64,000 nt of DNA from Trueperaceae bacterium (GCA_036381035.1 DASVDQ010000065.1:1-64000), one strand, 5' to 3'; shown: positions 7,554 through 18,890, counted from the first letter of the stretch. Numbers and translations are program-made. Notes: generated by a model from the letters alone, not told the origin.

Positions 7554-8903
7554 ATGGGTAAGAAGGAGTTCCGCGTTGCCGCCGCGGTCGCGTCGCTGCT
7601 ACTGCTCTCCTTTGTGACCGTCGCCAGTAGGCCGCCTCAGGTGGAGGTGAACGTCCCGGACGAGCTGGGTCCGGAGCGCTGTGTCGCGCACGAGCTCAAC
7701 ACGCCCGGGCAGGACCTGTACCTCTCCGGCTCCACCCTCTACCTGTCGGGGTCGACAGGCGGGATGGTGCGCGGGTCGATCACGTTCCAGGACCCCGACC
7801 TGGTCCACCCGAACACGACGCTGCTCCCGCTCACGGTGGACAAGGCGATCGCGAGGGCGGGGAGGCCGGCCACACGGCCGTTCCTGCGAGACCAGGTCAT
7901 GGCCACCGACGTGGTCATCGTCGTCGCCGACGACTTCTCGGGCGGGCGGTACCGGCTGCCGTCCCAGCTGGAGGACCCTGTCGCCGCGACCACCACGCTC
8001 GCCGAGATCGACGGCCTCATCGCCGCCGGGGAGCTGTCGCACGGCGCGCTGGTCATGCACCACCTCAACGTCGCGATCGCTTCCCTCGGCGGCTTCACCG
8101 TGGACGCCTCCGCCCTCGGCGACGGCCTCACGGTGTGGGTCCAGGGCGCCACGGGCCAACGACTCGTCGTGGTGGGTCTCGACCTGTCCCAGGTCACGGG
8201 CTCTCCCCTGATCACCGCCGACGACGTGCTCACGGCGCTGAACGACGGCGTGAGGGGGGTCGTGGACGAGGCGAAGCAGGTCTCGCACCCCGAGGGCGTC
8301 GTCGTCAACATGAGCTGGGTCTTCCTGCCCTGCAAGACCATCGAGGACTTCCTGGCCAACAGGAACGCGTACAGGACCTTCGAGGACTACCTGAAGGCCA
8401 TCGGCGTGGACCTCACCAACCAGAGCCTCACCGACGTGGTAGCCCAGCTGGCGTCGGTCGTCCACCCCGGGCTCGAGGCCGTCCTCGACGGCGAGGGCAG
8501 GGTCCCGGACTTCGGCGTCCCCGGCAGGGCCCTCGTGGCGGCTGCGGGGAACTTCTCGCTGCCCTGGCAGATGCTGCCGGCCGGCTGGGACCAGGTGGTC
8601 GGTGTCGCGGTGCAGGCCGAACCGCGCGCCTTCCCGGGTAGGTACTCGAACGTCGGTGAAGTCACGCTGCCAGGGGAGTGGACCCAGTTCGAGCCGCTCA
8701 CTCCTGAAGGCGCGCTGGGCGCGGGGACCCTACTCTCCTACGCCGGGACCTCGTTCGCCGCTCCCATCGTGTCGCTGTACGCCGCGCTGGACATGGCCAG
8801 CCAGCAGCCGGTCTGTCAACACGCGCCGCCTGCCGAGCCGAGGCTCTCCGCGGGGACCGACCTGGACGTGCGCTTGGTGGACGCGATCGACGACTGCAAC
8901 TGA
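7554..8903 (+). CDS. Secreted subtilisin-like (S8) protease-family protein
   Basis: Exported protein of about 449 residues with a signal peptide (KKEFRVAAAVASLLLLSFVTV). S8 motifs appear in order: Asp in VVIVVADDF (about 126), His in SHGALVMHH (about 163), the oxyanion Asn in VAAAGN (about 331) and catalytic Ser in GTSFAAP (about 400). VVNMSW matches the strand before the substrate cleft. The sequence around Asp and His is divergent, so activity is likely but not certain. Two starts are possible: GTG 7551, or ATG 7554, which is better spaced from GGAGG at 7542. Same strand as the SARP gene; ends at a strong bidirectional terminator. Confidence 0.75.
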   Translation: MGKKEFRVAAAVASLLLLSFVTVASRPPQVEVNVPDELGPERCVAHELNTPGQDLYLSGSTLYLSGSTGGMVRGSITFQDPDLVHPNTTLLPLTVDKAIARAGRPATRPFLRDQVMATDVVIVVADDFSGGRYRLPSQLEDPVAATTTLAEIDGLIAAGELSHGALVMHHLNVAIASLGGFTVDASALGDGLTVWVQGATGQRLVVVGLDLSQVTGSPLITADDVLTALNDGVRGVVDEAKQVSHPEGVVVNMSWVFLPCKTIEDFLANRNAYRTFEDYLKAIGVDLTNQSLTDVVAQLASVVHPGLEAVLDGEGRVPDFGVPGRALVAAAGNFSLPWQMLPAGWDQVVGVAVQAEPRAFPGRYSNVGEVTLPGEWTQFEPLTPEGALGAGTLLSYAGTSFAAPIVSLYAALDMASQQPVCQHAPPAEPRLSAGTDLDVRLVDAIDDCN

Positions 8904-8929
8904 CCCACGGCTCGACGAGACAGAAGAAG

Positions 8930-8957
8930 GCGCCGACCGGTTCTCGCCGGTCGGCGC
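8930..8957. terminator. Bidirectional intrinsic terminator
   Basis: Perfect 11-bp stem GCGCCGACCGG / CCGGTCGGCGC with a 6-base loop (TTCTCG), placed between two convergent genes that end at 8903 and 8988. There is a purine-rich tract on the left and a TCTCCC tract on the right. Confidence 0.8.
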
Positions 8958-8987
8958 TCTCCCCCCGCGCCCCGAACCGGGCCCGCG

Positions 8988-9380
8988 TCAGTACGCGGTC
9001 GCCCGGCAGAGGAGCCGCTCTACCGACTCGACGCCGTAGAAGGCGTCGCCGAACTCGTTGGAGACGAAGGGGTCGGAGGCCTCCTCGAAGATGCGCACGA
9101 GGCGCCCGTCGCTCGTCCTGATCGACCGCGCGACGATCACGTACCCTTCGCCGGGCGTGAGCTCCGCCGCGCCCGCGGCCAGGCTCGCCTCGCCGGCGGC
9201 CCGGCGCGCTTCCTGGAGGGCCATGGCGTCGGCCAGGATCGGCTCGAACTCCACGTCCCTGTAGCGCGCGGTCCCGGATCCGGATGTGGCCGGGCCGTAC
9301 CCGGGCTCGAACTCGATGTCCTTGGCGAGGACCATGCTCGCCGCCACGACCACCGACAAGAACAGGATGAGCTTCCGCAT
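8988..9380 (-). CDS. Small exported protein, function unknown
   Basis: A 130-residue protein with a clear signal peptide (MRKLILFLSVVVAASMVLA, cleavage after ALA about 19). The mature part has two similar short motifs, KDIEFEPG and RDVEFEPI, an Ala-rich helix, and a beta-rich end (GYVIVARSIRTSDGRLVRIFEEA). One late cysteine. Strong Shine-Dalgarno (GGAGGAGG) upstream of ATG 9380. No family recognised. Monocistronic and convergent with the subtilase gene. The 240 bases upstream (9381-9620) hold no other recognisable element. Confidence 0.7.
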   Translation of the reverse strand: MRKLILFLSVVVAASMVLAKDIEFEPGYGPATSGSGTARYRDVEFEPILADAMALQEARRAAGEASLAAGAAELTPGEGYVIVARSIRTSDGRLVRIFEEASDPFVSNEFGDAFYGVESVERLLCRATAY

Positions 9381-9620
9381 CTTCCGTCTACCTCCTCCGC
9401 GCTTCCGCGCTGCGCCGGGACCTCGGGACCCCTGCGGTCCGTTCTGCGCCCGGCTGGGTCACCCCCTGGCGCGGAGGATGCGTGGTGGGCCGTGATGCGT
9501 TCGTGATGCCGGCGTGACGCGGCCGGCCGGCGGGTCAGGGCCGGTGGGAGCGGGGTTCCCTGGGAGGGGCGCGGCGTTCGTGCCGTCCTCTCCTGGGTCT
9601 TCCGGACGTGGCGTCGCGTC

Positions 9621-11357
<1,737 letters not shown>

Positions 11358-11423
11358 CGGGAGATGGTATCCGGTCGGGCGTCGGGAGGGCGTGCGGGGG
11401 CGCCGGCGCCGCCGGCCGCGTCC

Positions 11424-12332
11424 CTAGCTCGCCCGCGCCACCACCAGCGCGCCGCGCACGTGCTCGCGCGGCACGCACATCCGCACGGTCATCCAGGGGT
11501 CCACGACCTGGCTGATCCTCAGGTCACCCACCAGGCTGCACAGCATGTAGGCGTCCTCGAACGAGAGTCCCTGCGAGCGCATCAGCAGCTCGACCATGTC
11601 CTCGGTGGCCAGCCTCACGGCGCCCTCCAGGTCGGGCGCGCTGCCGATCGTCTGCCAGTGCGTGGGTGTCTCGAGCACGGGCCGCCGCAGGCCCGCCCGG
11701 CGGACGACGTCGCACGTCAGGTCTACCTCGAGCGGCACGCCCACGCCGGTGCCGCACACCTCGCCGTCGCCCATCACGGCCTTGCCGTCGCCCAGCGCGA
11801 GGAGCCCGCCCGGGGCCGACACGGGGAGGTAGAGGGTGGCGCCTGTCGTCACTTCTGTGGTGTCCATGTTGCCGCCGTGGTCGCCGGGGTAGAGGGTGCT
11901 GACGCGCCCGGCGGCCGGCGCGACGCCGATCGTGCCGATGCAGGGACGCAAGGGCAGCACGAGGTCGCCGAAGTGGACGCCCCGCTCGTCGATGCGGCAG
12001 ATCTTCGTCTTGGGGGCCGCCACCCTGTCCCGCAGCAGGCCGAACCCGGGGATGAGCAGGACGTAGCCCTGGTCGGCGGGCACGCGCACCTCCTCGAGCC
12101 GCACGGCCAGCGCGTCGCCCGGCTGCGCGTCGTTCACGTGGATCGGCCCCACGGCGTCGTTGACCCTGTCGGGGTCCACGCGGACGTAGTGGTCCTCCTC
12201 GGTGCGGATGCGTCCGCGCATGCCGTCGGGGCAGCGCACGGTCAGCGGCTCGCCCGGGTCCACGCGCCACACCGGCGCGGCGTCTGGCGTGAAGTGGTAG
12301 ATGACGGACCCCTCGAGGACCCGCCTCGTCAT
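11424..12332 (-). CDS. Acetamidase/formamidase family protein
   Basis: A 302-residue homologue of FmdA/AmdA, which hydrolyse formamide or short-chain amides to acid and ammonia. Family features seen: DHYVRVDPDRVN near the start, GPIHVNDAQPGDALAV, GDHGGNMDTTEV (conserved metal/active-site loop) and GDGEVCGTGVGVPLEV. ATG start 12332, 34 bases after the FAD oxidase stop. Within an operon for peptide uptake and amino-acid breakdown it would release ammonia from an amide intermediate. Substrate is inferred only from the family. Confidence 0.85.
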   Translation of the reverse strand: MTRRVLEGSVIYHFTPDAAPVWRVDPGEPLTVRCPDGMRGRIRTEEDHYVRVDPDRVNDAVGPIHVNDAQPGDALAVRLEEVRVPADQGYVLLIPGFGLLRDRVAAPKTKICRIDERGVHFGDLVLPLRPCIGTIGVAPAAGRVSTLYPGDHGGNMDTTEVTTGATLYLPVSAPGGLLALGDGKAVMGDGEVCGTGVGVPLEVDLTCDVVRRAGLRRPVLETPTHWQTIGSAPDLEGAVRLATEDMVELLMRSQGLSFEDAYMLCSLVGDLRISQVVDPWMTVRMCVPREHVRGALVVARAS

Positions 12333-12366
12333 CGGTGGGCCTTCCTCGTGCCGTCGTCCGCCACGC

Positions 12367-13506
12367 TCAGGCCTCGACCCTGAACCTGTCGACGGCGAAG
12401 GGCTCCAGCTCCGCGCCGTCGGCGGCGCCCAGGGCCAGCTCCGCCACCCTGGCGCCCGAGTAGGGGGCGAGCTGCAGCCCGGAGGGCCCGTGGCCGGTGA
12501 GCGCGTACGCGCCCTCGACGGGCGTGCGGCCGAGGACCGGCTTGCCGTCCGGCGTGGCGGGACGGAGACCGACCCTGAACTCGTCGACGCGCGCCCGCGC
12601 CAGGCCGGGGGCGATCCGCAGGGCCTCGCTCAGCACCTCGTGCGCGCCGCCCGCGGTCACGCGGACCTCGAAGCCAGAGTCCCCCTCCCTGGTGGCGCCG
12701 GCCACGACCCGGCCGCCCGGGAACGTGAGCATGTAGTGCGAGTGGAAGCCCATGACCGTGGGCCAGTGGCCGGTCTCGAGGTCGTGGAACCGCAGGTGCG
12801 CGATCTGCCCGCGCTGCGGGGAGACCGGCGCCGAGACGCCGAGCTGGCCCAGCAGGCCGCCCGACCAGGCGCCGGCGGCGACCACGACCGCCGCGGCGGT
12901 CTCGACCCGGCCGCCCAGCAGCTCGACGCCGGCGACGCGACCCCCCGACACCTTGATCGCGGCGGCGCCCTCGTTCAGGAAGCGCGCGCCGCGCTTGACG
13001 GCGGCGCGGCGCAGCGCGCCCATCAGCAGCCGACCGTCGACGCGACAGGCGCCGCTCACGTGGACCGCGCCGGGGACGTCGCCGAGCGCGGGGAAGAGGC
13101 GCCGGGCCTCGGCCCCGTCGATCAGCCGCACGTCGTCGACCAGCGGCGCCCCCAGCGAGCGGCTCCGCAGGGCGGTCGCCTCCACCTCGGGCAGACGCGC
13201 CAGCTCCTCGTCGGTGGTGGCGACGTGGAGCAGGCCGGTGCGCGTGTGGCCCGTGTCGGTCTCGCCGTCCTCGGCGAGCTCGCCGAGCAGCTCGTCGTAG
13301 TAGCGCACGGCGGGGAACGCGAACGCCTGCCACCAGGCGTCGCCGGCGTTGCGCGTGGTGCCGGGCGTGAGGATGCCGGCGCCGGCCGCGGTGGCCTGGC
13401 CGGCGTCCTCGCGGTCGATCACGGTCACCCGCGCCCCCATGCGGCTGGCGCGGTACGCGCACGACAGCCCGGCCAGCCCACCCCCGATCACGATCAGGTC
13501 GCTCAC
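12367..13506 (-). CDS. FAD-dependent amino-acid/amine oxidase (DAO family)
   Basis: A 379-residue flavoenzyme of the D-amino-acid oxidase/glycine oxidase/sarcosine oxidase type. The N-terminal Rossmann motif is VIGGGLAGLSCAYRASRMG (about 6-24) with the adenine-binding Asp in VTVIDRED. The C-terminus has the second flavin contact GRTPVEGAYALTGHGPSGLQLAP. Start is GTG 13506, supported by AGGGAGG five bases upstream. It lies between gamma-glutamyltransferase and formamidase, which suggests oxidation of an amino acid released by those enzymes. Confidence 0.88.
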   Translation of the reverse strand: MSDLIVIGGGLAGLSCAYRASRMGARVTVIDREDAGQATAAGAGILTPGTTRNAGDAWWQAFAFPAVRYYDELLGELAEDGETDTGHTRTGLLHVATTDEELARLPEVEATALRSRSLGAPLVDDVRLIDGAEARRLFPALGDVPGAVHVSGACRVDGRLLMGALRRAAVKRGARFLNEGAAAIKVSGGRVAGVELLGGRVETAAAVVVAAGAWSGGLLGQLGVSAPVSPQRGQIAHLRFHDLETGHWPTVMGFHSHYMLTFPGGRVVAGATREGDSGFEVRVTAGGAHEVLSEALRIAPGLARARVDEFRVGLRPATPDGKPVLGRTPVEGAYALTGHGPSGLQLAPYSGARVAELALGAADGAELEPFAVDRFRVEA

Positions 13507-13636
13507 GTCGCCTCCCTAGGTATCGGCCGAGCCTCCCCGTGCAGCAGCCGAGAGACGGTCGTCCCGCGCCCCGGCACGCGCCGCGCAGCGGACGGGCACC
13601 GCCTAGCCTCGAAGCCCATGGCCCTCACCTCGCCCG

Positions 13637-15484
13637 TCACGTCCCCACCGCGTAGCTCTCCCGCCGCGGGTCGGCCGCGCCCGCCCGCACGCCGTTGTCG
13701 AGCACCAGCGACAGGCAGACGCCCCCTGCCGACCAGCACCAGTGCGGCCAGCGGCGGACGTCGCGGCCCCAGGAGCGCAGCGCGTCCACGGTGGCGTCGG
13801 GTATCCCCTCCTCGAGGGCGAGGAGCCCCGGCTCCAGGTTGCCGGGCCAGCTGCTGGCGCGGAAGTTGTAGCTCGCGAAGCGAGGCGCCTCGACCGCCTC
13901 CTGCGGCGTCATGCCGAACACGAACAGGTTGAGGAGCACCTGCAGCATGGCCTGCACCTGCCTGTCGTTGCCCGGGCTGGCCATCGCCATCAGCGGGCGG
14001 CCGTCCCTGAGCACTAGCACCGGGTTCGGCGTGAGGCGCGGCCGCTTGCCCGGAGCGACCACGTTCGGGTCGTCGTCCTCCAGGAACGACTGCGCGCCGC
14101 GCTCGGAGACGTGCAGCCCCAGGCCGGGGATCACGGGTCCGCCGCTGTAGCCGTCGCTGGGCGTGGCGGCGAACAGGTTCCCGTCGGCGTCGACCACGGT
14201 CACGCAGCTCGTGTCGGCGGGCGGGCGGCTGGCCGGGACGCCGAAGCCCTCGGTGTGGCGCGCCAGCTCGGGCGCCTCGGCGCGTCCGCCCCGCGGGTCG
14301 CCAGGAGGCGGGGGCGAGGCGAAGGCGCTGCCGGCGGACGGCACCAGGGCGGCGCGCGACCGCAGGTAGTCGTCCGACGTGAGCTCGGCCAGGGGCACGT
14401 CGCGGTGCCTGGGGTCGCCGAGGTGGGCGTTGCGGTCGGCGAACGCCAGGTCCAGCGCCGAGGCGACGACGTTCACGTACCCGGCGCTGTTGTGGCCCAG
14501 CGCCGCCAGGTCGAACTCGCGGAGGATGCCCAGGGCCAGCGCCAGGCTGGGCCCCTGGCTCCAGGGGCCGCAGGTCAGGACCTCGAGCTCGCCGAAGCGG
14601 GCGCTCACGGGCGGCGCCACCTCGACCTGGTACAGGGCCAGGTCCTCGTAGCGGAGGTAGCCGCCGTGCTCCCGCATGTACGCGGCCATGCGGTGGGCGA
14701 TCGGCCCCCGGTAGAAGTGGTCGAGCGCCGCGTCGATGCCGGCCTCGCGGCCCGCGGCGCGCGCCTCGGCCGCCACCAGCTCCTCGAGCGTGGCGGCCAG
14801 CTCGGGCTGACGCAGTAGGGTCCCCACTGCGGGCGGCTCGCCGTCCACCAGGTAGAGCCTGGCGTTCTCCGGGTAGCGGCGGTAGACGTGCAGGAACGAG
14901 CCGATGGCGTGGCGCATGAACGTGTGCACCGGGAAGCCCTCGGCGGCGTAGCGGCGCGCGGCGGCCGACACCTCGGCGAACGACATCGTGCCGTAGTCGC
15001 GCAGGGCCGTCAGCCACGCGGCCGCGGCGCCGGGCACCACGCAGCGCTCGACGCCGTTCGGGATCCCGCCGAAGCGCTCGCGGAGCTCCTTCGCTGTGAC
15101 CGCGGCCGGCCAGGTCCCGATGCCCGCGATCGTGGCGACGCGCCCGTCCACCGCCAGCGCGATCGGCGCCACGCCGGAGAGCGTGTTCATGTCGGTGTGG
15201 ACGACGTTGAGGGTGAGGCCCGCGGCCACGCCGGCGTCGACGGCGTTCCCGCCGCGCTGCAGCACGTCGAGCGCGGCGGCGCTGGCGAGGTAGTGGCCGG
15301 TAGAGACCATCGCGCGCGGCGCCAGCACCGTGGGTCGTCCGCCGGAAGAGAAGCTGTGGGCGCCGGCCGCGGCGTTGGCGGTGGGGGAGCTGGCGGTCGG
15401 GGAGCCGCCCCGTGCGAGGTCGCTGCGGCCGGGTCCTGACGGCTCCTTGCGATCTGTTTCGGACAACTTCGCCTCCTGCGCCAC
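13637..15484 (-). CDS. Gamma-glutamyltransferase family protein
   Basis: Ntn-hydrolase of the GGT family, which cleaves gamma-glutamyl amides such as glutathione. AAALDVLQRGGNAVDAGVA is the family N-terminal signature. The autoprocessing threonine, which becomes the nucleophile, is in DTSCVTVVDADG (Thr about 424), and a glycine-rich GYSGGPVIPGLG follows. About 615 residues from GTG 15484; a TTG six codons further in has a better-spaced GGAGG and may be the true start. No signal peptide: the first 50 residues are polar and Ser/Ala-rich, so it is probably cytoplasmic, acting on imported peptide. Follows the DppB-like permease by one base. Confidence 0.9.
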   Translation of the reverse strand: MAQEAKLSETDRKEPSGPGRSDLARGGSPTASSPTANAAAGAHSFSSGGRPTVLAPRAMVSTGHYLASAAALDVLQRGGNAVDAGVAAGLTLNVVHTDMNTLSGVAPIALAVDGRVATIAGIGTWPAAVTAKELRERFGGIPNGVERCVVPGAAAAWLTALRDYGTMSFAEVSAAARRYAAEGFPVHTFMRHAIGSFLHVYRRYPENARLYLVDGEPPAVGTLLRQPELAATLEELVAAEARAAGREAGIDAALDHFYRGPIAHRMAAYMREHGGYLRYEDLALYQVEVAPPVSARFGELEVLTCGPWSQGPSLALALGILREFDLAALGHNSAGYVNVVASALDLAFADRNAHLGDPRHRDVPLAELTSDDYLRSRAALVPSAGSAFASPPPPGDPRGGRAEAPELARHTEGFGVPASRPPADTSCVTVVDADGNLFAATPSDGYSGGPVIPGLGLHVSERGAQSFLEDDDPNVVAPGKRPRLTPNPVLVLRDGRPLMAMASPGNDRQVQAMLQVLLNLFVFGMTPQEAVEAPRFASYNFRASSWPGNLEPGLLALEEGIPDATVDALRSWGRDVRRWPHWCWSAGGVCLSLVLDNGVRAGAADPRRESYAVGT

Positions 15485-15485
15485 C

Positions 15486-16412
15486 TCAGGCGAGCTGCAC
15501 GCGGGGGTCGAGGAACGAGTAGACGACGTCCACGAGCAGGTTCACGACGATGTAGATGAGCGATAGCGCGACGATCGCGCCCTGGATGAGGGGGAAGTCG
15601 CGGGCGTAGACGGCGTTCACGACGAGCCGGCCGAGCCCGGGCCAGGCGAACACGGTCTCGGTGAGCACGGAGCCGCCCAGCAGGTTCCCGAACTGGAGGC
15701 CGACCTGGGTGGTGACGGGCAGGAGCGCGTTGCGCAGCGCGTGCTTGGCGACGAGACGGACGCGCCGCACGCCCTTCGAGCGCGCGACCGTGACGAACGG
15801 CTGGGCGAGCGCCTCGAGCATGCTGGCGCGGGTGAGCCGCATGATGTGCGCCATGCTCGCGATCGAGACGGCGACGGCGGGCATCACGAGGTGCCGCCAC
15901 GTGCCGGAGCCGGTCGACGGCAGGACGCCCAGGCGCAGGGAGAAGACGAGCATCATCAGCAGGCCCAGCCAGTAGACGGGCGTCGCCAGCGCGAGGCTGG
16001 CCACGGTCGTGAGCGCCCTGTCGACCCACGGCGAACGCGTCGTGGCGGCCCACACGCCCAGCGGGAGGCTGACGACGGTCGCCAGCGCGAGCGCGGACAC
16101 GGCCAGGAGCAGGGTGTGCCCGAACGCCGCGACCAGGGCGTCGAACACCGGCTCGCGGGTGCGGTAGGAGACGCCCATGTCGCCGCGGAGCGCGTCGGAC
16201 CAGTAGCGCAGGTACTGCTGCCACACGGGATCGTCGAGGCCCAGCTCGGCGTGGACCCGCGCGATCGCCTCCTCGGAGGCGTTCAGGCCGAGGATCTGCG
16301 CGGCGGGGTCGCCCGGCGCCAGCCTGATCGCGAGGAACACGGCCGTGACCACGATGACCACGGTCGGGACGGCCTGGAGTAGCCGCCTGAGGATGTACGG
16401 CAGCGGGCTCAT
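15486..16412 (-). CDS. Peptide-type ABC importer permease (DppB-like)
   Basis: First inner-membrane subunit of a family-5 (dipeptide/oligopeptide/nickel) importer, 308 residues, starting with the typical MSPLPYILRRLLQAVPT. The EAA loop is seen in RSKGVRRVRLVAKHALRNALLPV and the conserved end in NLLVDVVYSFLDPRV. Lies nine bases after the DppC-like gene. No ATPase genes occur in this operon. Confidence 0.92.
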   Translation of the reverse strand: MSPLPYILRRLLQAVPTVVIVVTAVFLAIRLAPGDPAAQILGLNASEEAIARVHAELGLDDPVWQQYLRYWSDALRGDMGVSYRTREPVFDALVAAFGHTLLLAVSALALATVVSLPLGVWAATTRSPWVDRALTTVASLALATPVYWLGLLMMLVFSLRLGVLPSTGSGTWRHLVMPAVAVSIASMAHIMRLTRASMLEALAQPFVTVARSKGVRRVRLVAKHALRNALLPVTTQVGLQFGNLLGGSVLTETVFAWPGLGRLVVNAVYARDFPLIQGAIVALSLIYIVVNLLVDVVYSFLDPRVQLA

Positions 16413-16421
16413 CGCAGGGCG

Positions 16422-17261
16422 CTACCCCTCACCCAGCGTCGCCCCCCTCGAGCGCGGGTCGAGCCTGTCCCGCAGGCCGTCGCCGAGCAGGTTGAAGCCG
16501 AGCACGGCGAGCATCACGAACAGCCCGCCGAAGGCCGTCACGTGCGGTGCGTTGCGGAGGTACGGGCGTCCCTCGGCGATGGTCTGGCCCCACGAGGGCA
16601 GGTGGGCCGGCGCGCCCAGGCCCAGGAAGCTGAGGCCGGACTCGGCCATGATGGCCGTGGCGATCGAGAGGCTCGTGATCACGATCAGCTCGCCGAACGT
16701 GTTGGGCAGGACGTGGCGCAGGATCACGCGCGGACGCGACGCGCCCACGGCGTAGGCGGCCGTCACGAAGTCGCGCTCGCGCAGCGACAGCGTGTTCGAG
16801 CGCGCGATGCGGGCGAAGACTGGCACGTTCCACAGCGCGATCGCGAACACCAGGTTCCCCAGGCCGGCGCCGGTGACCGCCATGATCAGGATCGCGACGA
16901 GGATCTTCGGGACGCTGAGGAGCACGTCCATCGCCCGCATGATCAGCGCGTCCCAGCGCCCGCCGAGGACGCCCGCGGTGAGGCCGAGCGGCGCGCCGAT
17001 CACGATCGCGGCGGCCACGCTGGACACGCCCACCAGCAGGGAGATGCGCGCGCCGTAGACGAGGCGCCAGAAGAGGTCGCGCCCGAGGGTGTCGGTCCCG
17101 AGGAGGTGCTCAGCCGAGGGCGGCTGGAGGCGGTCGAGCAGGTCGCCGTCGTCCGGCCCCACCGGCGCGAACCAGTCGACGCCCACCGCGCCCACCACGA
17201 ACAGCAGGCTCAGCAGCCCGCCGACGACGAGGCCGGAGTTGAGCTTCAGGGGACGGCGCAC
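16422..17261 (-). CDS. Peptide-type ABC importer permease (DppC-like)
   Basis: Second permease, 279 residues. It has LGTDTLGRDLFWRLVYGARISLLVG (family hallmark after the first helix), the coupling loop AYAVGASRPRVILRHVLPN and the end GFNLLGDGLRDRLDPR. GTG start at 17261 lies inside a GC-rich hairpin. Operon order here is binding protein, DppC, DppB, the reverse of the usual permease order. Confidence 0.92.
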   Translation of the reverse strand: MRRPLKLNSGLVVGGLLSLLFVVGAVGVDWFAPVGPDDGDLLDRLQPPSAEHLLGTDTLGRDLFWRLVYGARISLLVGVSSVAAAIVIGAPLGLTAGVLGGRWDALIMRAMDVLLSVPKILVAILIMAVTGAGLGNLVFAIALWNVPVFARIARSNTLSLRERDFVTAAYAVGASRPRVILRHVLPNTFGELIVITSLSIATAIMAESGLSFLGLGAPAHLPSWGQTIAEGRPYLRNAPHVTAFGGLFVMLAVLGFNLLGDGLRDRLDPRSRGATLGEG

Positions 17262-17275
17262 GGGGCGCCGCCCCG
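17261..17275 (-). other. Stem-loop between binding-protein and permease genes
   Basis: On the minus strand CGGGGC-GGC-GCCCCG (17270-17275 pairing with 17261-17266) lies between the binding-protein stop (17316) and the DppC start, covering the GTG start region. Such intercistronic hairpins commonly protect the upstream message or limit downstream expression, giving more binding protein than permease. Confidence 0.45.
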
Positions 17276-17315
17276 CTTCGCTCCTCAGGCTGGGTACCGC
17301 GCTAGCGACTCGCGA

Positions 17316-18890
17316 TCACTCTCCCACGCTGACGTTCAGGAAGCTGACCTTCTCGAGCGGGTGGGCCGCGAAGCCCTCCACGCCCGGCCTGGCCGCGTGC
17401 AGGTCGCTCTGCCAGTAGAGGGGCACCCACAGGTACTCCTCCGCGATGGCGTCGAGGATCTCGCGGTAGGCCGCGACACGCTCCTCGGGGTCGGTGATCG
17501 TCTGGGCGGTGAGGATGTCGTCGTCGACCGACGTGACGTACTGGTTGTAGTTCGTGCTGCTGCTGTGGAAGATGATCGTCATCACGTAGTCGATGTCGCC
17601 GGTGCTCACGCCCGCGCCGAACAGGAAGAGCCCCAGGTCCTTGGCGAAGATGTGGTCGCGGTACGTCTCCCACTCGTACGTGCCGAGCTCCACCTCGGCC
17701 CCCAGGTCGCGGGCCAGGCTGGCCCGCAGGTACGCGCCGATCTCGGCGTCCTTCGGGTACCGGTTCGTAGTCGTGTAGAGCGTGAAGCTCAGGCGCTGGC
17801 CGTCCTTGACCCTGATGCCGTCCGGCCCGACCTGCCAGCCGGCGGCGTCGAGCGCGGCGGCGGCCGCCTCGGGGTCGTAGACGAGCTGGTGCTCCATCTC
17901 GCTGACACCGAAGACGTTCGGCGAGAAGGAGGCCTGGGTGGCCGGCCTATGCAGGCCCTCGAGGATCGCCGCGCCGATGCCCTCGCGGTCGACCGCCATG
18001 GTGATCGCCTCGCGCACGGCGACGTCGTCGAAGGGCGGCTGGTTGGGGTTGAACCACAGGAACACCGTGCGCAGCGTCTCGGCCTTGTACGTCTGGAACT
18101 GCCCCTCGGCCTCGAGCCGCAGGAAGTCGGGCTCGGGCACCTGGAGGATGAGGTCGACCTCGCCCGACTCCAGCGCGATGACGCGCGAGCTGCCGTCGGG
18201 GATGTAGCGGAACACGACGCCGTCGAGGAGCGGCAGGCCGTCCTGCCAGTAGTCCGGGTTGCGCTCGAGGGTGATCGACTGACCCGTGACCCACTCGACG
18301 ATGCGGAACGGGCCCGTGCCCACCGGCTGGCGGCCGAAGCCGTCGCCCAGCTCCTGGTAGGCGGTGGGGCTGATGATCGCGTTGCCGAGCTGCGCGAGGT
18401 TGTTGATGAACGGCGCGAACGGCTGCTTGAGGACGAACCTCACGGTGAGGTCGTCGACGACCTCGACGCGGTCGAGCTGGCTCAGCAGCGTCACGTAGCG
18501 GCTCTGCCGGCCGTCGACCTCGCCCAGGGCGCGGTCGAACGTGAACTTCACGGCCTCGGCGTTCAGAGGCGTGCCGTCGTGGAACGTCACGCCCTCGCGC
18601 AGGGTGAACGTGTACTCGAGGCCGTCGTCCGAGACCTCCCAGCCGGTGGCCAGGTGGGGCTGGAGGACCATGTTCTGGTCGAAGGCGACCAGGGTCTCGA
18701 AGATGCTCTCCTGGACGACGGAGGAGGGCCCGCCGGCGTCGAGCTGCGGGTCTAGGGTGGGTGGCTCGGTCGGCGCCCCGACCGTGATGGTCCCCTTCGC
18801 GGCGGCGAGGCCGAGGAACGCCGCCGCGAGGAGGGCGACGAGGTGCCGGAGGCGACGCCCGGCTGCCGTGGACCTACGGACTTCTCCCAT
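17316..18890 (-). CDS. Family-5 extracellular solute-binding protein
   Basis: Periplasmic or surface receptor of a peptide-type importer, 524 residues. Signal peptide after a basic start (RRLRHLVALLAAAFLGLAAA). The canonical SBP_bac_5 order follows: ITVGAPTEPPTLDPQ, YTFTLREGVTFHDGTPL, then the C-terminal lobe. Start ATG 18890 has AGGAG upstream and overlaps the repressor gene by 17 bases. Together with gamma-glutamyltransferase downstream, a gamma-glutamyl peptide or glutathione is a reasonable substrate guess, not more. Confidence 0.92.
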   Translation of the reverse strand: MGEVRRSTAAGRRLRHLVALLAAAFLGLAAAKGTITVGAPTEPPTLDPQLDAGGPSSVVQESIFETLVAFDQNMVLQPHLATGWEVSDDGLEYTFTLREGVTFHDGTPLNAEAVKFTFDRALGEVDGRQSRYVTLLSQLDRVEVVDDLTVRFVLKQPFAPFINNLAQLGNAIISPTAYQELGDGFGRQPVGTGPFRIVEWVTGQSITLERNPDYWQDGLPLLDGVVFRYIPDGSSRVIALESGEVDLILQVPEPDFLRLEAEGQFQTYKAETLRTVFLWFNPNQPPFDDVAVREAITMAVDREGIGAAILEGLHRPATQASFSPNVFGVSEMEHQLVYDPEAAAAALDAAGWQVGPDGIRVKDGQRLSFTLYTTTNRYPKDAEIGAYLRASLARDLGAEVELGTYEWETYRDHIFAKDLGLFLFGAGVSTGDIDYVMTIIFHSSSTNYNQYVTSVDDDILTAQTITDPEERVAAYREILDAIAEEYLWVPLYWQSDLHAARPGVEGFAAHPLEKVSFLNVSVGE

